A stretch of DNA of 64,000 bases from Marthasterias glacialis. Taxonomy: Eukaryota > Echinodermata > Asteroidea > Forcipulatida > Asteriidae. The notes under the pieces were generated by a model. The model saw nothing but the letters and a program-made list of their open reading frames with translations, made no database searches and was not told the DNA's origin. A program made the position numbers and the translations under genes. Location of the stretch: the NCBI GenBank assembly GCA_911728455.2, contig OU452221.1:9335141-9399140 (forward strand), written 5' to 3'. This document shows positions 39,101-52,763 of this stretch, piece by piece; position 1 is the stretch's first letter, and each line of letters opens with the position of its first letter.

Positions 39101-42100
39101 ATTGTTATTTTATTTTTATTTATTTATTTATTTATTTTTTTATTTTTATATTTTGGACAATTTACAACCAGGGCCCGTCCAAGGAAGGGCAAAAGCCAGG
39201 AAACTGTCATCAAAAACAGACCCCGCTCATCTAAAACAAGATAAAATAAAAATTATGGTTAACTTGGCATAACCAGCGGGTGGGAGTGGGGGGGGGGGGG
39301 GCACTCACAATCCTTGCCCCCCCCCCCTCCCAACTGGTTGAAACTATCTGAATTTCATGTAATTCATGCATCGATGATAATGAACATCAAATTTTAATGT
39401 TAAACGCCACCACCGGTGTAAAAACCGATGATACAGGGCGGACGTGAAAGTAATTGAATGAAAATAAATCACGAATGTCAGCATTGAAAGGAAATAAGTA
39501 GTAAATACCATCTGAAGGATTTTATCTTCAAATAATATCATTCAAGGCATCGTCAGCGTTCCATTGAAAATTGTATATACAAGTAGGGGGTTCTCAATCA
39601 ATTTAATAAAACACAGTCAACGTTAAACAAGTTTGATTGTTGTCTTTTTGTCATGAATTCTAATCGGGTCAACCATCCATCGGGGAGCCCTGCCCAGGCC
39701 CATCGACATGTCAGCTGCACTAATGGTCATTTTCTGTATTTCTTTCGGTCTGTCACAGTCCTTGGTCAGGTTATACATACATTGTAACTTTACTTGATTT
39801 CGCTGGTTTGTTGTAAGTTTACCGATTTTTGTATAGGACCGTACGCTTATAAGCATACAGTAACGCATTTTCATAGACCGATCCATTACGCCCCGCCCCC
39901 ATACGTGTTGACCAATCACAGCCTTGGGTACGCCACCGAAAGTCCGACAAAAGTCCGACACGATAAAAATCCTATTGGCAAATGTAAACATGCGTGCGCG
40001 TACATATAGCGCACGCGTTCATGTCGGGCAGTGTTGCATTAAGACACGCACATGGTACTGCCCACGTGTACAGTGGTCATGTAGCTAATGCTGTGATATG
40101 TTTAGTGGGTGTGGCTTAATGGATCGGTCTAGTGACAAAAAAAACGAGGAACGGTAAATGTTTTATCAACCCCCGGGGGTTTTATGCACTTTATTCAGCC
40201 GATTTTAATTGTAATACGCATTGGTAAATAATTGGAGTATTCAAATGTCAAGTACTCGACTTCGACTGTTTTTCAGACGGAAGTATTTTTTCCCTATATT
40301 TTAGAGGATTGCTTCTATAGTGTAACATTTTAATCAATATGCTTTCAAATTAAATGGAAACGAATCGATGCATATTTAAGTCTAACTTGTTGAAATCTCA
40401 TTTCACATAATGTAAACAAAAACGAGTAAAACAACAACCTTAAAATTCATTTCATACCAATGCCCATATACAAGTCACAAATCATGTGTCTATGGTTCCC
40501 CGCAGTACGCCTATCGCTCATTTTGTTATGCTGATTCCTTGCGTGAGCTTCATTTGACATTTTCTGTCCGTTTTTATTTTACCCAAACTGAAAAAAAATC
40601 CCGCGTCCGCATGAATGTCCGGGTCGGGTCCATTTGAAAACAACACAAACAGAGAGAGGTTATTACACGAACCCAAAGTGCCTGAATTAGTGTTGAAGTG
40701 CTGGAATTCACTGTGCCGGCCTTCAGTTACATTAAGATAAGAACCATGAAGCGAGATTAGAAACGCCGTTGGGGATCCTCTGATTGTTTTTCAACAAATA
40801 CAATTTTAAAATTTGATGGCAGGATTAACTTGAAGGAAGTCTGATATTTCTTTAGTCGCTTCAGCCTTTATTATCCTTGAAGACGGTGTTACGTCGGGGC
40901 GTTACTTCCTGTACATTGTCAGAATTGAGCTTAGCGTTTTTTATATAAATATATAACACAAGACGTGAAGTGCAGGAAGTCATATATCAAAATAATGTAA
41001 CATAAAATGACACTTAACATTCTTATCAAAATCATAGCCAGCTCTGTGGTTGTGTCGTGCTATAACGGGGTGTGATACCTGGCTATATACACGGCAGCAT
41101 CTGGTTGAATGGCTCCTGACTGGCACCCCGAACAAAGATATTGACAAAATAGGGAACCTTATTAACTTTGGGCTGCTCTTTGTCCAAACCTCACTGCAGT
41201 CATTTTTTCTTTGTTCACACCAAAATTGGTAAAAAAAAAAAGAAAAAAAAAAGAAAAGAGATTTTCCCAGTCAGTTCCCCTTGTGGTTTTTTGCTTGATG
41301 TCAGAAGGAGGTTGTTCCGTATTTCTGTATAATAATTACATATGCGATCAAGGTCTAGTTTCAAAATTCATTAATATTAGTTTTTGCTGTCACGAATTCT
41401 TGTAATCACCAACCCCCCCCCCCCCGGATTTGTCGTGATATGGGGCCCGGCATGTCAGATCTGTCAAAGTACAAACAAATCAAATTGGTGTAAAATTTTG
41501 CTGTGTTATGGAATAAATTTGCTTATTAAAAAATACATAAAAGTTCGCTTAGGAAACATGTCCTCCATATTTTTTATTTATTTATTCATTTTTTTTATCG
41601 TGTAACTTAATATAAATGCAATCAGTGGAAAAACTGTCTTCAATCAAATAATATTAAAAACTCATTATTTTTGAAAAGTTTAATGAAATTTTTACGGAAT
41701 TTCTTTCTCATTACTGAATTCTCAACGTTCAGAAAATGATTATATTTAATTTATTCTTCGTCACGCATCAATGTAATGTGTAGGTAGAAAAACACCGAAT
41801 GTGAAAGCGCAGTTGAGAAAGGTGCTTGCCCTTTTTTTCTTTTTTCCTTTTCGTTTTTTTCTCGTTATATTTTACAGCGAGTGCTTGTATTTGGGTGTGT
41901 AAAATCGTGTGCTTCATTGTAGCTTTAAATATCACCACACAGCACATAATTTTATTATGAAAGTGTTATTGTATTATAACGTTGAAGGAAAAACAATGTT
42001 TTCTTCCTGACGCAATAAATCACCATGCCTAATTTAATTTTAAACCCGAGGCGACCTTTGCTTCAAGAAACCTGCAAATAATACTTGAACTTGCAGAAGA

Positions 42101-45100
42101 AGATGACGAATTCTGCAATGTAAAAAACATGTTTTGTCAGCAGTGCTCGCGCTCACATATTACAACTTTACAACGACCACCCCTATACCAGAGCACTATA
42201 TTATGTTTCTTATTGTTAATTTCTTTTCATTTTGTTTATGTGTTTGTCTTCGCACCATGATATCACTTTGTGATGGTTACCGGCATCTGACAGGTGTCCA
42301 CATTATTATTATTATTATTTTATTATTAATAGGAAAGTTATCTTCCAAACAGTCGGCGATACGTTGTTAAATGTATAAATTTCTGAAGGTCTACAATAAA
42401 ACGATGTCATTGTTCGTACTATGAACGGACAGTCCTTGCCGGGCACATCGTTGAACCAATGACTTTTAATTGACAGTCAAGCGCTTTACCGTTTTACTAA
42501 TTATAAAAATATTAGTAATCGTAAACCCAAAAATTTGATACGATGTTCCAGATATTCTTAAGACACACAACCCGTTCTGGGTACGGTACGGTACGGTGCA
42601 ACTTTTTACATTGTAACATTGATATGAAGGTTCCTTTGTGTTTTAAAGGGAACACTTACAGGTGTCTTTTTAAACAGGTGTCCTTGCATTTGGAAAGCTT
42701 GATAACCCAGGATAGGGCGTTCCTCTACAAAAAATATAAAGAAATGAACGTTTTCGGTGGCATTGGGTTCAAACGCTGCATGCTGCTTCTGAGAATGCAT
42801 TGCTTTCTCCCCAAATGAGTAGCAAGAAGAATATCAAGTTTATAAACGATTAACGCCCCTTTAGTACCATTAAAGTATCGCCACAGAGGGACTATGCAGG
42901 TTGCGAAACTCACATTTTTCAATTTAAATGTCTTCTTTAATTTATTCAAAATGTTACGGATTTTTCAACCGACGATTTCGGTGATTTCGGTGGCCTGAAA
43001 TTTGGCGGGCAGAAACCTAGAACAGGCTTGTCTAAAGTGTCTATTCATTGCTACGTACACAATGGGGTTAAGGCAGCTACTAAACCACACGCACATCCCA
43101 CTGTAAAAATGAAACGTCATGTTCTCGACTTGTGGGTCAAGCAGAGTTGCTAACATGTACGGCACATAGCAGGCGATAAAGACAAGAAAGATACACAACA
43201 TCATCTTGGTGTACTGGATATCTTCCCGGTAGATCTTACGCTGCTGTCGTTTGCTCTTTGTGTTCCCCGTCGCCTCCGTTGATGGCCCGTTGAGGGACAG
43301 GTCATCACCCGGAACAACCCTCATTCTACGGACGCGCTTGTGGTTCTTGCACACAGTCTGTAGAATGCGGACATAGCAGAAAGTTATGAAGGTCGTGGGC
43401 ACAATAAGGGCACTTACCATGAAAAACATGCTGTATCCGGAGTTTCTACCACCGCGGAGAAATGTACAGGTTAACGTCTTGGGTTCGTACCCTAGGCTTC
43501 CCCATACACCTGTGATCGGTGGGAGGAGAAATATTATAGGTAGAAGCCAGCATACGATGACCATCATGGCTGCTCTTCTCTTAACAGTAAAAAGTTTACC
43601 GTACAACGATGACTGGGTGATCTTCAGGTAGCGTCCAAACGCCGTACCGGCGAGAGAGAGAATTGTTGCCCCGACGAATGTGAACATGAACAGAGGGTGT
43701 ATCTGGCAGAACGTCGTTCCAAACACCCATGCATTGTTGTAGAAGGTCGTCAACAAAACAGGCAAGACGATGGAACAGTACAAGAGATCGGATACACTCA
43801 AACTTATGATGAAGAGGTTTGTCGGTGTGCGGAGGACAGGTGTTCTTGCTACCACGAAAATGGTTATAAGGTTCCCGAAGAAGCCGAGGGCGTTGACTGG
43901 TATCCCGACCACGAGTGTCGAGTACTGCACCACAGGGGTATATTGCCTTGGCTCATCAAAGTCTTTTGAATTTGGTGTTGAGAACATCTCAGGCACTGTT
44001 CCGTTTGTTGTATCCATATTGACTTAACCGCTTGCTTTGAGGGATTGCCCCTTGAACTTTAAACAACTTACATACCACTTGCAGATCACTGGTGTCGTGG
44101 GTTCGAAAGCCACCTGAGGAACTTGCCTGTGGATTTTTTTCACAGGACTCGGAAAAGTACTAAGTGTTCAGTGCTTAACACACACATCGGTGTATGGGTA
44201 AAAACACACAGATAATATTCTGTTTCCCCGAAGCAAAATTGTGTTTTGGTGCACTAGCAATGACAGTCTTTGTGTTTGTACAAAATCACAATCACGCACT
44301 ATTTCAATTACGCCAATCCTCCATCTCCGGTTTCGTTGATGTATTTCCGAAACAACGTCTCTCATTCATCACGGAGCTACCATGGAGCACTCGTGTTTTG
44401 ATAAAAATAGTTTATAAGAAGAGTTCCAAGACACCTCTTAAGACGTATGAACGTTTTCTCCGTATTTCCCCAAACTTGAAAGCAACACATAAAAACGATC
44501 ACTGGTGTAAAATCCAAGTGTACAAGCCTATCACAGTCTTTTAAGTTCACTCTTTGGTTTCATATTCGTTTGATACACTCGTATTTCTTCAAACTAAAGA
44601 CTCCTGTATAGGCCAATAGTGATATTACTGAGCATTGGTGTATGCGTGTGCATTGAACTCCATGGATTATAGTTACCTTATAATGCTCTATACAAACTGA
44701 CTCTTGTAGACTATGTATACATGAAGTAGACCAACCAACCTGATGACGAGTTCTGGAGTTGGACCACGTATCGGCGTCCTGGTTGAGCTATTTAAATGGA
44801 GTCAACATTTTTTTATATTTTTTTTTTGAAAAACTTAGTAAGGAGTGTTTTCCAAATGTTGTTCAGTTGCCAGAGGTTTTCGGTACAAAGTTTACAGTTT
44901 AGTAATAACCCGGAGAGTCAACAACGTCTATTCGACAATATTGTCAAAGAAATCAGCTTCAGATCACTGCAAAAAATATGTCTGGAGAATCTTCAGCGTT
45001 GGATGATCGCAGGAACAGACAAAAGCAAACTGTACGTTATCGCTTCGTACCTCAGCTCTATCAGTTTTCCCTATTTCTGTTACTCGCGAAGATCACACTC

Positions 45101-48100
45101 TCATCGGAAAAATCAACATTCCAAACACGAAGCATTCAAAATTGAACGAACGGATATTTACTTGGCCAGCTGAAGGGAAATAAAGTCTAACTTAAATCCA
45201 TGCAAAGTCAAACAAGATACACCCACCGGTAATTGTCATCAAAAACATTGACCGAATATCTAAAAGAACGTCACAGGTTTCACAGTGTTTTCCATCCACC
45301 AGCTTGAGTTTCCGAACTGTGCGTGAATCGAGTGGATAACGAGGTGTTATTCGACTCATGCCTTAACACCTATAGTTGGTTGCAAACCGTGCGTCTCTCT
45401 ATCTGTGAATTATGGTATCGCCACTTTGCGGTGCAGTTGGTTTCGTGTCGGCAACAACGTCAGCCTCAACAGTACAAAAACGCTTCGTCGCGTCACCGAT
45501 CAATACCAGCTTGTTTGCTTACAATGTTGGTGTCAAAAGAATATGCTTCTCCTCCGTGAAATAGATTACACCCAGTCGGACGTGCCCTGCAGTTGAAATG
45601 ACTCCACGCACAATGATCTTAATATGCAAGAGCAGTAGACATATATTTCGTCCGGTTAACCATAATTTGCATCAAGTGAACGGCGATTTTTTGTGACGGA
45701 TAAAAGTAACCACCCATTTATTCAAATTACCCAATTTGCACGTGTACAGCCACTCAAGTGTGTTACCTATAGATAGCTCATATATCTCTCTGTGTATTTA
45801 TCATACACTTTATTTCATTACCTCTTTAACTTTGCGAATTTAGTATGTCATCATCAGGTGCTCTGCAGGTAGACTTATTGCTCTATGAACAGTGGCGTTA
45901 CTAGACGTTTCCATTTGGGGGCAGGTGGGGAAAGACTTTTTTTCAATTGTATACTTTTTAAGTTGGTTGGTTGGTTGGTTTGTTGGTTAACAAAGGGTCA
46001 GCTGAGTGTAACTAAAAATCAGTCAGTCTGACTAGTTTTTATTAAGCAGGATTATTTAACTTAAATTTGAGTCAAATCCAATTACTTTTTCTAGTTGGTA
46101 TGACTGAACCCGTTGTTATTTTTTTAAATGTTCGTATGTTTAACTGATTTCTTAGTCAGTTTTCAACAACTAGGAAAAAAAGTCAATATGGTGACTAGGT
46201 CGTTATCAGAGTGCATGTCACGCAAATTTGTTTTCCCGAAGGAAATCGCAAAAACAGGTTCTCTGGCCGTTTTCCCCTTCAAAAAAATCCTAGGAAACCA
46301 GAAACGTGAAGAAAAATAATAAAAGAAAACATTTACAATCAGATTTAAAGAGAAAACTTGCTTAAGAAGACTCAAAAGAAAAAAAAGTTGAAGATCCAGT
46401 TTCAAACCAGTAACCTATGGCTCGTTTTTCGGTTGACTATCGACGCCCGCCACCGAAGCAGCTCAACCGAAAAGCGTTGTCATGACGTTATATACATTTC
46501 CTGTAAATATAATGGCAAATGCGAACGTACAACGCATGCGCTAAAAAACTTAAAAGAAAAACTAGCTGAATGCGACCGAATGTGCTTCTGTAATCTTTGG
46601 AGCCAGTTTGTGTGACGTCGACGTTGCTTGCAGTGGAACTACCGATACGTCACATTTACGAACAGGATACCACGAATATAATGCCTACAACAAAGAGTTG
46701 AATCTGTCAATTTAAGACCAAATGGCAGCCTGTTCATTCTTGTGCTCATGATGGTATATATCAGATCAACATTACACGTCCTACGTAAAAGTTGTCTGTT
46801 TTGTGGTTAATGATTAAACTTGAAGATTCCTTATATCCATAGGGTACCGGTAAAAGTCAATGTTTGTTAATTAAACTGACCCTTAATTGAATTAGTGCTT
46901 TTCAATTTCTTTACTTGTGCCAAGACGTACAACGGTGTCTTATATTACACTGCACGCCACGCCACCCAAGAGTCATGTGATGAATTTCCGAACGGAGTAC
47001 TAATCCCAAAGACGTAGTTTCAGAAATTATGAAATTAAGAAAATGGCATATTAGAAAATGGAGGAATATAAAAACACATTTTCTTCTTTTCTCAACAAAG
47101 CAGTGTACAATATGGGACTCTGGCACCTTTATACTTTGAATGAAATATCATTTTCATGATATAAAATCGTTCTTTCATTTTTTCAGAAAGCTTTCTGACT
47201 AAAAAATCGATCATTGCAGAGGTTCTCTGCTTTCCACTTTTGTTCGGGTTGCTGTCGTTGATAGTTTTACACAACCAACTTACTTTTACACAAATCAGAA
47301 GGTGATGTTTTTTTAGGCAGAGACACATGCTATGGTTCTTCTTGGCCCCTTTATCTTTGACAGATCTAGACTTCAAAGGTTACAAAATTGGACGGCTAAA
47401 CTAGTTTTTGTGCCAGCAAGCGTGATCATGGCACACCATCTGTTATTGATCATCACTCTGGCTCACAATAAAAAAAAAAAAGACAAGATGATTCGGATTT
47501 CAGATTTCTACCTTTTTTTAGACGACAAATATTCCTGTTTTAAATTGATGTCGTTGATTCATCATCACACAGACATAGCTGACACAAACAAAGCTTTAAT
47601 AAACGTGCCATACAAAAATAACTGAATTATTAAAAAGATAAGTGACATTAAAAAACTGCAGGTTTTAAGCGTGGCCAAGTCAAGTCAGCCGCTTTTAAAA
47701 TAAATAAGTAATGGGACATATTTGCAACTATCATCGCATTAAGTGGGCTCATTAAAAGCCGACATTTCCATTCTATCGAGAAAGAACCTCCAGGTTCGAA
47801 ACGCAAGGTAAATAAACGTGTAGTTCATTATACCAAAACTAATTGATTAATTAGCATTATTACGCACCGTTATGTTACCACCTGTTATACTGGTTGCCTG
47901 TTTATTAACATGATTTGTTTGCTATTGACCCTGGTTCTGGTTCTGGTTCCACATCCACGCTTCATCTAGCCTTTTGTCAAGGCCTTCGTGGTTTAGACGC
48001 TATGTGCAGCCGCGTAGCCACTACAGGGAAGACCAATTCAGCGCGTACTCGATCGTACGCGCTGACTTGGTCTTCGCGGCTACATCGCTGTCTAAGCAAC

Positions 48101-51100
48101 GAAGGCTTTGACGAAAGGCTACACGCTTCATCTAAGTCTAACAACACAGGTTGTTGAATCTCATCTGCAGCCCGTTTGGTCCGTGTTTTGCAAAACTAAA
48201 TCGTACGTACGAAAAATTTCAGTCGGACGGGCGATATTTTAAAGGGGCACGTCACGGACAATATTTCAAACAAATCCAGTAATAAGATTGTTATACTAAT
48301 CGAAATAAAACTACAAGAATGATGATGACTGTGAGTTATCGGTTTCGAATTTTTATATTCAGATAAGTCACACAGTATGCACGTCACGTGACCATTAAAA
48401 AATATTATTACTATTTTTTTTAATAACCACGAAACTGGCCAAATTTGGATGGTACTACCCCAAAAACCACCTATCGAGGCCTATACCGTGAAGTCGTTCG
48501 TGAGACTTAAATGTAAGTCGTTATACGTACGACTTATAGTATCAGTTCACTTTGCATTATTTTCTGCTCAACAGCATTGTAAAATAGGGCCCAGTACCGT
48601 ACCTAAATTGAAGACATGACGCCCGGCTTGTAAAACAATAATAAACATTTCTTAATGAGTTGGAAAGTAACAATTTTGTTTGCCTCGGCCTCTCTTTTAT
48701 ATCTTTTCAATATTGGCGTGTTCGAAGAGGAGAGGTGAGGAAGCAAAACAGCTCGATCCGTTTTGATTAGCCACACCAGTTGACCGTTATTGTTCGATGA
48801 TTTACGTCTTCTTAACGATTACACTGCACGCCATAACGCAAAGCTTTAAAAGTTAAGCTGACTTCGTTTATATCGTGTGTTGCTCTTTGACATGAATTAC
48901 GTGTAATTTCTTAATTTTTGTATATGGGGGCGAGGCCCGTAGACTTCGAAGCGTGCCGTGAAACCATTAAGTCAAATAATGATATCATTCAAATGAAAAG
49001 TACATGGTATCATCGAGATAAAACATTAATAAGAGCAAGTTTTTAGACTGTGCATGGGTTGCAATAGACGCCATTTTTGATGACCATTTCATTTTTGGCC
49101 TGTGCCGCGTCGATCTCTGTTAATTTCAACGCACCTTGAATAGCTTATGACATTTACTCTGTTATGTTGAAACTAGGGACAAACTGCAAAAGATCTGTCT
49201 CTAACTTCAATCAAAAAGAGTGATTTTCAATCTAATCAGAGTGATTGTCAATCTAATTATTTAAGAGAGTATACCAACCAACCATGGAAGGAGTTTATGA
49301 AACACGCGTGTTGCGTACAGTACTTACGCGTAAACGCACATTTGTGCGCTCAAAAAATGTGCAGTCATTGTTTTCAAAGATGGCTGATTTTTCCCATTGT
49401 TGACGTCATGTGCAATCCATCTATTTTCGCGCGTATTCGAGTTTTGGACCTTTTAAAGTGTTTGCTGTATTTATGTTACAGCAACGTACTTGGCTACTCA
49501 AGGTTCCCAAAGTTGTTCTGCTAGACCTGCATCGGTCTTGTCAGGTGTCTTGATATCCTAATGTTTAACAGTGCAGCAAGAAGCCTGGCAATACTTCTTG
49601 TATCTTCAAGATGGCACCGCCATCATCATACCGGTTTTTTTTTTTAAAGACTGAAGTCATTCTAATCCGCTAGTTTGCTAGCAGCACATCATAACAATCA
49701 CCCTGTGAAACTTTCACTATGATCGGTGGTAACTATTTAAAGAATCAAAACGGTTGCTCGTTCACCAAGATTTTTGTACACGTTCGTATCGGGCCTGTTT
49801 CAATCCCGTGAATCCAAATAAGCGACGGTGATTTGTGGGGTCTTCAAAATGATATTCCCTCAACTTTCTCTGTTGGATCGATTTGTATTGGTGGAAGCTT
49901 AATCTGTGATTACAGATTTAAACTAATCAACCTTTTTTTCCCGATATTTACCAAGCCATATACTTTTTCGTTAATGCTCTAATCCAATACTTTTTTAGTT
50001 GTTTTGCGAGACCAGATAAATTGAGCACTAAGATACTACACAAAAACCAACCATGTCAAGTACGCCGTTTGCTAACAACAAATGCACCAATTTAAAGGAC
50101 ATCTACATAGGACAAAGTGTAAAGTAACATTATTAGCTCTGAGAAGTGAAAGTTGGTAAGTGTCAGTTTTCTTCTGTTTCAAACCATTGACATCTTAATG
50201 AGTGACACTGACATACGTGAACAGCACCTATTAGTGTCGAGCAGGGTCTTGCATCGCTGAGGAACACACACTTAAAACTGAAGAGTTGAATCCAACACTT
50301 ACATGTTTTTTATGTGTGCGGTCAGTGACTACACTTTGAAAGTGTTGAATCCAACATTTTAAAATGTTAAATCCAGCATGTACAACTTTTAATCTTGCCT
50401 TTAAACTGTTAATTCAACATCGAAAGTGCTGATTCAACAATTTCAATGAAAAAAATACCAACTTAAATTTGTGGATTCAACTCTTTGGCATTGGATTTGA
50501 TCAGGGGTTCAGGTTGGCTTCGTGGTTTTTCCCTGCCTTTCACCTATGTGGACCTCGGTTCGAACCCCGTCACCTCAGACCGGAGCATTGCATGTGCAAG
50601 GATTGGGTTTTCAGTCCCTACCGGATTGCGTGGGTTTTCCCCATTTGGGGTTTTCCTCCCACATCTAAAACTGAACAATTCTTCTCGTTTCCTATTCATT
50701 CTGTTATCGGCGCTAATTGTGCTGTTGGATGTGTAATAAAATTTAAAAAATATATATATATTGTTTAAAATGCTGGATTTAACATTTACAATGTTGGATT
50801 CAACAGTTTCAAAGTGTCATTGACCGCACACATGTAAGTGTTGGATCCAACACATTGGTTTTTAGCGTGAAGAGTGTGCCGACCTAAAGCACTGTAAAAC
50901 TAAAGTTAGTCAAAACAGCCTCAATTAGTCATTTTAGACCATTTTTGACAAATTGTAGTCAAACCGTGATCTAAAAGGACGAATTAACGCTGTTTTGACT
51001 AGTTTTAGAGTGAGTGATCGCTGAGGAGGGGAATAAGCACTCCTCATTAGACAGATTGTCAAACTTTTACAGACGTAAAGAACCCGGTTACCATGGTAAC

Positions 51101-52717
51101 GGATGGAAGACGTTGGTTTTATACCCAAGAGGCTGGTTTTTGCAATTAATGAGCCGAGTTGACCGGACAGATTGACCGTGCGATGCGTAACATCATGGTT
51201 CCCACCTTTAATTGCCTCCAGTTGTTTGAGATGTTTGAGATAGGAATTCCGTATGGTCATTCTTTCAGTCTATACACAAAGCCGATTTATTTTTCAAATT
51301 TTCATTCAACATAGTTTACACTACTGATGCAGTCTTGCGTTATTAAATTTGTAAAACTCACCAACAAGATTCCAATTTTTAATTTTTTGTTTTATTATTA
51401 TTATTATTTTTTTTTATAGTCCTAGACCTAATTCCAAAATGTTGCTGGTTTAAAAATGGTTTGAACAAGTGCGATTTAATTGAATTTCCATTACATAACA
51501 AACATACACAGGATGAACCATGTGTTTGGTTTTCAACACAGTTGCCATTCGGGCCTAGTTAAATACTGCAGGCGTGGGCCTTTGATGTTTTTTGTTTTTG
51601 TCTTGTTTTTTTTTTTTTTTTTAAGGAAAATGTGCTGTCGAAGAGATCGATTTTTGGAAGAAGAGTACATTTAATTCAACATAGATTTTATTTTGTCAGG
51701 TAAAAAAATATGTCAGTGTCGGTAAGAAAGTGGATTATTTATAATTTCAATTTGTGTTATAGTCTTTAATGTTTACACTTTTTACACTGTTTTAAAGTTC
51801 CCGATCTTCTTTATTATACTAAAGGTACAATACATGAATGGTATTCATCAAAACATTTTTATTCGTATCAGTCTGGAAGCTTACTGATTATGAAATTCAT
51901 ACCTGTACCAATCTTCCATTGAAATATTTCTGTCTGAAATATTGTCAAAGTCGAGAAAGTAGAATTTGAAGACCCCATCTTTTAATTTCGGTTGTATCAA
52001 CGGAAATCAAGGACAATGTGTTTACATGCTTAATGTGTGCACGGTTATTTACTATTTTCACTATCAATAACCCAACCAGACGAATAAATTGTTTGGCCAT
52101 GCAAGGTATTTGTCTGTATAAAGAATGTTGAGATATAGCTAAACATTCTTTATTGAGACAAATATATTGCATGGCCAAACAATTTACAAGCAAGTATGCA
52201 CTAAAACTGCAACTGCTATGGTTGTAGACTCTCGAACGTGATGTGAAATGCTTTTTAAAGATGCTATGTCCGATTTATGGCCGATTTGAACCGAAAAAAA
52301 TGATCTAAATTTTAATTAGCATTTTTATATATTTGAGAACTTTATAAGCTTTCAGTTAAGGTATTGTACGAAAAAATAGCCAGTGATAAGTGGCAGTTTA
52401 TTAAAATCTAGAAATGAATTATTGTCAGGATCCTGACATTATTCACCAGCCATCTATGCCTACAAACATTTTTGCTTGGTACATGTACTTCTGTGCTTTC
52501 CACAATAATGAGTGTCCCCTCGACCAGCTTGTTTTTGTTCAAATTTTAAAGTGTGTGTCATTTTAAACGCAGTCTGGATGTTTTTACAGTTTGCGTCCTT
52601 TTTACCCTTTGGGTGATTTTAAACCAGGTTTTTTTTATGATGTAAAGTGAAGTACTGTTTCTGTTTATAATCCTTTTTTGATTGTTTTTAATCCAACCCT
52701 TTTAGATTGTGGTTGTC

Positions 52718-52763
<46 letters not shown>

